A stretch of DNA of 64,000 nucleotides from an uncultured Clostridia bacterium (GTDB lineage: Bacteria > Bacillota > Clostridia > Christensenellales > UBA1242): assembly GCA_934746645.1 (NCBI GenBank), contig CAKVFE010000002.1, forward strand, positions 62,001-126,000. The letters are read 5' to 3'. Positions 60,249 through 64,000 of the stretch are shown here, piece after piece; the stretch's first letter is position 1; every line of letters begins with the position of its first letter. A model generated the notes under the pieces. It saw nothing but the letters and a program-made list of their open reading frames with translations. It made no database searches and had not been told where the DNA came from. Position numbers and translations under genes: made by a program.

Positions 60249-61430
60249 ATGGTTACACTTAGCACAGCAGAAAATGCTTTAAAGACTGTTTATTTAGGAG
60301 TGGTATCAGACCAACTTAATATTAACAGCAACCCATTACTTGCAAAAATCAAACAAAGTACAGCAGATGTATGGGGTAAAGAAATTAGAAAATTGGCACC
60401 TTTTGGTATCAATGGTGGTATTGGTGCAGGTACAGAAGATGGTAGTCTTCCTACAGCCAACGGCAACAACTATGTACAATTTGTAAGTACTTTAAAAAAC
60501 TTATACGGTACAATCGAAATATCAGACAAAGCTATCAGAAGTAGCGAAAACAATGCAGGAGCATTTGTAAATTTATTAAATGCAGAAATGGAAGGACTTA
60601 TCAAAGCAAGCAACTTTAACTTAAGTCGTATGTTGTATGGTGATGGTAGTGGTGTGCTTGTTGATTCTTATACCCATACTGCAACTAAAAACTATATTAC
60701 AGTTGATGATACTCGCAACTTTATGGAAGGTATGATTGTAAGTATTTATAGTGTTGATGACGCTGACTATTTAGCAGGTGGTCGTACTGTAAAAATTACT
60801 AAAGTTGATAGAACCAACAAAACAATTTATTTTGATAAATCATTTACTACAGCATTAGACTCTGATGACAACAAGATTGTTGTTCAAGGATCTTACAACT
60901 TAGAAATTACTGGTTTGGGTAAAATATTTGATTCTAGTGCAACTTCATTGTATGGAGTCAACAAGACCAACAATCCTTGGATGAATCCATATACAGCTTC
61001 ATCTGTAGGTACTATAACCGAAACAGCAATTCAAAAAGCTATTGACAACCTAGAAGAAGTTACAGGTTCTCAAGTAGACTTTATTACTTGCTCTAGTGGT
61101 GTAAAGCGTGCTTATCAAAATCATCTTAACACTTATAAGCGTAATGTTGATGTTATGGAACTTAATGGTGGTTATAAAGCATTGTCATATAGTGGTATTC
61201 CACTAGTATCTGATAGATTTATTAAATCAGGTACAATGTACTTGCTTAACACTAAAGAATTTACTTTACATCAATTATGTGATTGGCAATGGTTAGAAGG
61301 TGATGAAGGTAGAATACTTAGACAAAATGTTGGTAAACCAACTTATACTGCAACATTGGTTAAGTATGCAGACCTTATCTGTGACAAACCAAATGGACAA
61401 GCTATGCTTACTGGTATTACAGAAGCTTAG
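60249..61430 (+). CDS. Phage major capsid protein
   Basis: 393 residues, ribosome-binding site AGGAG. The N-terminal N-A-L-K-T-V-Y-L-G-V-V and the central W-G-K-E-I-R-K-L-A-P-F-G-I-N-G-G-I-G-A-G-T-E-D, followed by N-L-Y-G-T-I-E-I-S-D-K-A-I, and a C-terminal W-L-E-G-D-E-G-R-I-L-R-Q stretch point to an HK97-fold capsid protein of the type seen with P22-like portals. No protease gene is seen, consistent with a separate scaffold. A strong hairpin follows, as usual for the most abundant phage protein. Confidence 0.85.
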   Translation: MVTLSTAENALKTVYLGVVSDQLNINSNPLLAKIKQSTADVWGKEIRKLAPFGINGGIGAGTEDGSLPTANGNNYVQFVSTLKNLYGTIEISDKAIRSSENNAGAFVNLLNAEMEGLIKASNFNLSRMLYGDGSGVLVDSYTHTATKNYITVDDTRNFMEGMIVSIYSVDDADYLAGGRTVKITKVDRTNKTIYFDKSFTTALDSDDNKIVVQGSYNLEITGLGKIFDSSATSLYGVNKTNNPWMNPYTASSVGTITETAIQKAIDNLEEVTGSQVDFITCSSGVKRAYQNHLNTYKRNVDVMELNGGYKALSYSGIPLVSDRFIKSGTMYLLNTKEFTLHQLCDWQWLEGDEGRILRQNVGKPTYTATLVKYADLICDKPNGQAMLTGITEA

Positions 61431-61480
61431 TTATTAAAAATTTATTGATTATTTATATTTAATAACAACTATGTAAAAGG

Positions 61481-61519
61481 GTAAGGTGTGTGATTGTACA
61501 CACACCTTATACTTTTTTT
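61481..61519 (+). terminator. Terminator/attenuator after the capsid gene
   Basis: GTAAGGTGTGTG-attgta-CACACACCTTATAC followed by T7. It probably separates high capsid expression from the downstream head-completion genes. Confidence 0.8.
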
Positions 61520-61539
61520 AAACATATTATTGGAGAACT

Positions 61540-61905
61540 ATGAAACAAATAATAACACACGATGTATTCAATATATCCAGTCGTATAAAACAATTAGACA
61601 ACAATTATTATATTGTGTATGACACTAAACTTAATAGATACGAAATTCATAATAAAAAATATAAAGATTCTTTATGTCTTGTGGTTCCATACAAAAATTT
61701 GGATTGTAGAACAATAGAATTGGTACGAAAATCCCAAGATGTTGAAAAATGTCTTAATGATATTGAAGTTAATAATGCAAAAATAAACCAACGCAACAAA
61801 CAAAACTTGTTGGATAAAACAACATATCAATTAAACGAAATATATAATTATGCCAATGCAAAAGGTAGCTTTGATGGTAAAGCGTATCTTAACAAATGGT
61901 GTTAA
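61540..61905 (+). CDS. Phage hypothetical protein after the capsid gene
   Basis: 121 residues, ribosome-binding site GGAG. The N-terminal half is of the small beta-type seen in several Firmicutes phages (H-D-V-F-N-I-S-S-R-I-K-Q-L-D then N-Y-Y-I-V-Y-D-T-K-L-N-R-Y-E-I-H). P-Y-K-N-L-D-C-R-T-I-E-L-V follows, then a C-terminal helix. No enzymatic motif. Its location suggests a head-completion or regulatory role, but nothing more can be said. Overlaps the frame upstream of the connector gene start. Confidence 0.6.
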   Translation: MKQIITHDVFNISSRIKQLDNNYYIVYDTKLNRYEIHNKKYKDSLCLVVPYKNLDCRTIELVRKSQDVEKCLNDIEVNNAKINQRNKQNLLDKTTYQLNEIYNYANAKGSFDGKAYLNKWC

Positions 61906-61916
61906 AAGGAGGTAAT

Positions 61917-62486
61917 ATGCTAGTAAAAAATATATTAAAAAATGTAATTACTTTTCTTAATATTAACGAACTTCTTGATACAAAACCTTTTGGTGGTACT
62001 TCTGATCCAACTTCCGAACAAACCGAACTTATCAACTTGTTGATTAATGCAACCAATTTGGTTTGTAATCAGATAGCAAGTGAGTACTATCCAATCAAAC
62101 AAACAAAAACAATATCAACATCAACTGGAATGGTTAGTTATTCAACTATTAGTACAACTCCTATTGTTGATATTTTGAGTGTAAAAATTAATGATATTGA
62201 TGTAAGTTATCAGTGTTATCCAACATATTTAAAAACACAAGCTGGCACTTTGGATATTTGTTATGCTTCTTCACCTAGTGTTGCTACAAGCGTTTCGTCC
62301 AATATTGACTTTTACAACTATCGTATCAATGAAAGAGTTATTGCGTATGGGGTAGTGGCAGAATATCATTTTATTAATGGCAACTATGATGATGCAACTA
62401 TTTGGGATAATAGATTTAAAAATTCTTTAAATAGTGTTATTAGACCAAAAAGAGAAATTAAAGTAAAAGAAAGGTTGTGGATTTAA
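61917..62486 (+). CDS. Phage head-tail connector-like protein
   Basis: 189 residues. The start is ATG 61917, after AAGGAGG. The helical N-terminus (L-V-K-N-I-L-K-N-V-I-T-F-L, then T-E-L-I-N-L-L-I-N-A-T-N-L-V-C-N-Q-I-A-S-E-Y-Y) resembles gp6-like adaptor proteins that dock on the portal. The middle is beta-rich. A helical C-terminus carries Y-G-V-V-A-E-Y-H-F-I-N-G-N-Y-D-D-A-T-I-W. The stop overlaps the next start (TAATG). Confidence 0.65.
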   Translation: MLVKNILKNVITFLNINELLDTKPFGGTSDPTSEQTELINLLINATNLVCNQIASEYYPIKQTKTISTSTGMVSYSTISTTPIVDILSVKINDIDVSYQCYPTYLKTQAGTLDICYASSPSVATSVSSNIDFYNYRINERVIAYGVVAEYHFINGNYDDATIWDNRFKNSLNSVIRPKREIKVKERLWI

Positions 62487-64000
62487 TGGTTCCAAAACAA
62501 TTATTAAAAGGTAAAACAGTCCAATATAAAAAAGTCAATTATGTCAATTTTTTAAATGGTATCAATGTTGACTATGACGAACATATTTTGCCTATCAATT
62601 ATAGTACCAATACATACAATTTTAGTTTTTTAAGTGGTGCACTTACTACTGGGCTTGGTATATCCGATATACATTTTCCTAATACATTATCAGATACAGA
62701 TAAGTCCACAAGAACAATAGATTTAAGCAATTATAGTATTAAAGCAACTTGGTTATATAGGAGAGAAAACACAGCTAGAAGTACAAGTTTTACAGATTTT
62801 TATTATTACAATCAACTTATATTCCAAACAACTGATGGCGATTTTTATAGTTTAGATATTTGTAATAGTCAAGATTATATAAGAAAAATCAACAATATCA
62901 ATTTAAATCATATACCAACTATAATCAACTACAATCTTAATGGTGAAGATAGCATTTTGATATGTTCACCAAGTGGTATGTGGGTATGGGATTATACAAA
63001 AACAACAGGTGCTGTAAAGATAGACAATGCACCAAAAATAAAAAATATGTGTCTTCATTATGAAAGACTATTTGCTACTGTTGATGATGACCGTAATGAA
63101 ATATGGTTTTCAGATGACCTAGACCCAACTAACTGGAATGTAAGCCTTGAAGAAGCTGGATTTATTAAATTTAATGATAATAGAGGCATTGTTAATAGAG
63201 TATTGAGTTTTAATGATTATGTGTATGTGTTTAGAGAATATGGCATTTCTCGTATTACTGCTTATGTCAATCAATCCGAATTTAATGTTGCTCAACTATT
63301 TGTGTCTAGTGGCAAAATTTATGGTGGTAGCGTATGTGAATGTGGCGACAAAATAATTATGTTGACAGCCAATGGTTTGTATGCATTTGATGGGTATAAT
63401 ACGACAAAAATTAATCTAAATATTGATAAATTATTTTTAGGTACACAAAACATAATGTGCCAAAGTTGTTATTGCAATGGCAAGTATTATTTGGCTTGTA
63501 ATCTTAACTTTAACGATGATAAAAAAATTATGTGTGAAAACAATACCAACTATGTTAATAATGCTTTATTAGAACTTGATTTAGAAACAAAAAATCTTAA
63601 TATTATGCGTGGAGTTGATATTCGCAACTTAAATGCAGTATTTGATGATAAAGTTAATAAAGTGATTGTTTGTTATTATGACGGCACAAATTATAAAATA
63701 GGAGAACTTGGCAATTTTGGTAAAGTATTTACAAGTGTTTTGCCTAAATGCTGGCAATCTCCATTTAGTGATTTTGGGTATCCTGAAAAATACAAAATTA
63801 TTAAGGATATCTACCTAAAATCAGACAATGCAGTAACCATTACTATTAGAACAGAAAAATTGAGTAAGTCATATACTTTAAATCCAAAAGATGGTGTAGT
63901 ACATCTAAGGACACTAGTAAAAGGTAAACATATTGCTATTGATTTTGAGTCAAATAGTGATAATGCAAAAATATCTACACCAACAGTTATTATGGGATTA
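62486..64000 (+). CDS. Phage stopper/tail-hub-like beta protein (3' end outside window)
   Basis: 505 codons are open from ATG 62486 to the right edge. The protein is beta-rich, with propeller-like repeats: G-D-F-Y-S-L-D-I near 130, S-I-L-I-C-S-P-S-G-M-W-V-W-D-Y near 155, R-L-F-A-T-V-D-D-D-R-N-E-I-W-F-S-D near 190-206, D-P-T-N-W-N-V, Y-V-Y-V-F-R-E-Y-G-I-S-R-I near 246. This fits the tail hub or packaged-DNA-stabilising protein class found after the connector in P22-like modules, named by fold pattern and position only. Translationally coupled to the connector gene. Confidence 0.65.
   Translation, partial: MVPKQLLKGKTVQYKKVNYVNFLNGINVDYDEHILPINYSTNTYNFSFLSGALTTGLGISDIHFPNTLSDTDKSTRTIDLSNYSIKATWLYRRENTARSTSFTDFYYYNQLIFQTTDGDFYSLDICNSQDYIRKINNINLNHIPTIINYNLNGEDSILICSPSGMWVWDYTKTTGAVKIDNAPKIKNMCLHYERLFATVDDDRNEIWFSDDLDPTNWNVSLEEAGFIKFNDNRGIVNRVLSFNDYVYVFREYGISRITAYVNQSEFNVAQLFVSSGKIYGGSVCECGDKIIMLTANGLYAFDGYNTTKINLNIDKLFLGTQNIMCQSCYCNGKYYLACNLNFNDDKKIMCENNTNYVNNALLELDLETKNLNIMRGVDIRNLNAVFDDKVNKVIVCYYDGTNYKIGELGNFGKVFTSVLPKCWQSPFSDFGYPEKYKIIKDIYLKSDNAVTITIRTEKLSKSYTLNPKDGVVHLRTLVKGKHIAIDFESNSDNAKISTPTVIMGL

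Noticed and set aside
1..64000. CRISPR array
   Set aside because: No regularly spaced direct repeats with unique spacers were found; the repeats seen are tandem or dispersed hairpin elements.

Overview
The window reads as a chromosomal segment of a low-GC (roughly 30 %) member of the Bacillota, most likely an uncultured Clostridia-type, probably spore-forming gut bacterium. Reasons: the McsA-McsB-ClpC and long-form HPF proteins, DegV, PucR-type helix-turn-helix, Obg-YhbY and TsaE-TsaB-RimI gene orders, a PdaB-like sporulation deacetylase, a two-OB-fold SSB-like protein, MORN and BspA-type leucine-rich repeat proteins, AGGAGG ribosome-binding sites with standard code, and intrinsic hairpin terminators after most operons. 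No close species match is claimed.

Layout. 1-5.1 kb: end of a MORN-repeat gene, a DUF4186 gene, then five tandem paralogues of a GNAT-like family on the minus strand. The lone distal gene and the four-gene operon share a 32-bp promoter/operator block, and a tandem structured repeat lies between them. 5.2-14.7 kb: accessory and metabolic genes (N-formylglutamate amidohydrolase-like, 2,4-diaminopentanoate dehydrogenase-like, signal-less DUF11-like and WxL-like surface-type proteins, a membrane matrixin, LRR protein, prolyl-tRNA editing protein, EEP phosphatase/nuclease, YgjV-like membrane protein). 15.0-15.35 kb: tRNA-Leu(CAA), with its 3' half and terminator duplicated 208 bp away. 15.5-27.2 kb: conserved core (polA, lytic transglycosylase, lysS, DegV, an apparently dead amidohydrolase, mcsA-mcsB-clpC, hpf), plus a 22-residue membrane microprotein with its own promoter and terminator. 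27.5-32.1 kb: degenerate ABC ATPase with an orphan PucR helix-turn-helix, a subtilase with small partner genes, and a cysteine desulfurase-like gene divergent from a DUF3343 Se/S-carrier-like gene. 32.2-41.7 kb: nth-obg-yhbY and a PAP2-tsaE-tsaB-rimI-hydrolase-murF-ddl run (DNA repair, ribosome assembly, t6A tRNA modification, peptidoglycan precursor synthesis). 42-51.4 kb: lone HTH protein, anchored propeller-like protein, murG, topoisomerase IV (parE-parC), pdaB, SSB-like gene. 51.5-55.75 kb: two exported SH3-like/propeller-like proteins flanking a sigma-like regulator, with a consensus LexA box in the upstream gap. 55.8 kb to the right edge: phage head module (TerL, TerS-like, portal, scaffold, major capsid, connector, tail or stopper protein running off the edge).

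Most interesting candidates: (i) the operator-linked GNAT-like array, possibly an undescribed multigene system; (ii) a family of intergenic elements made of strings of small hairpins, seen in at least four places; (iii) the terminase-first phage cassette that directly abuts host genes, next to a sigma-like regulator and a LexA box; (iv) the 22-residue microprotein. Limits: everything is by eye; no similarity search, fold prediction or RNA folding was run, so all function beyond named families is inference.
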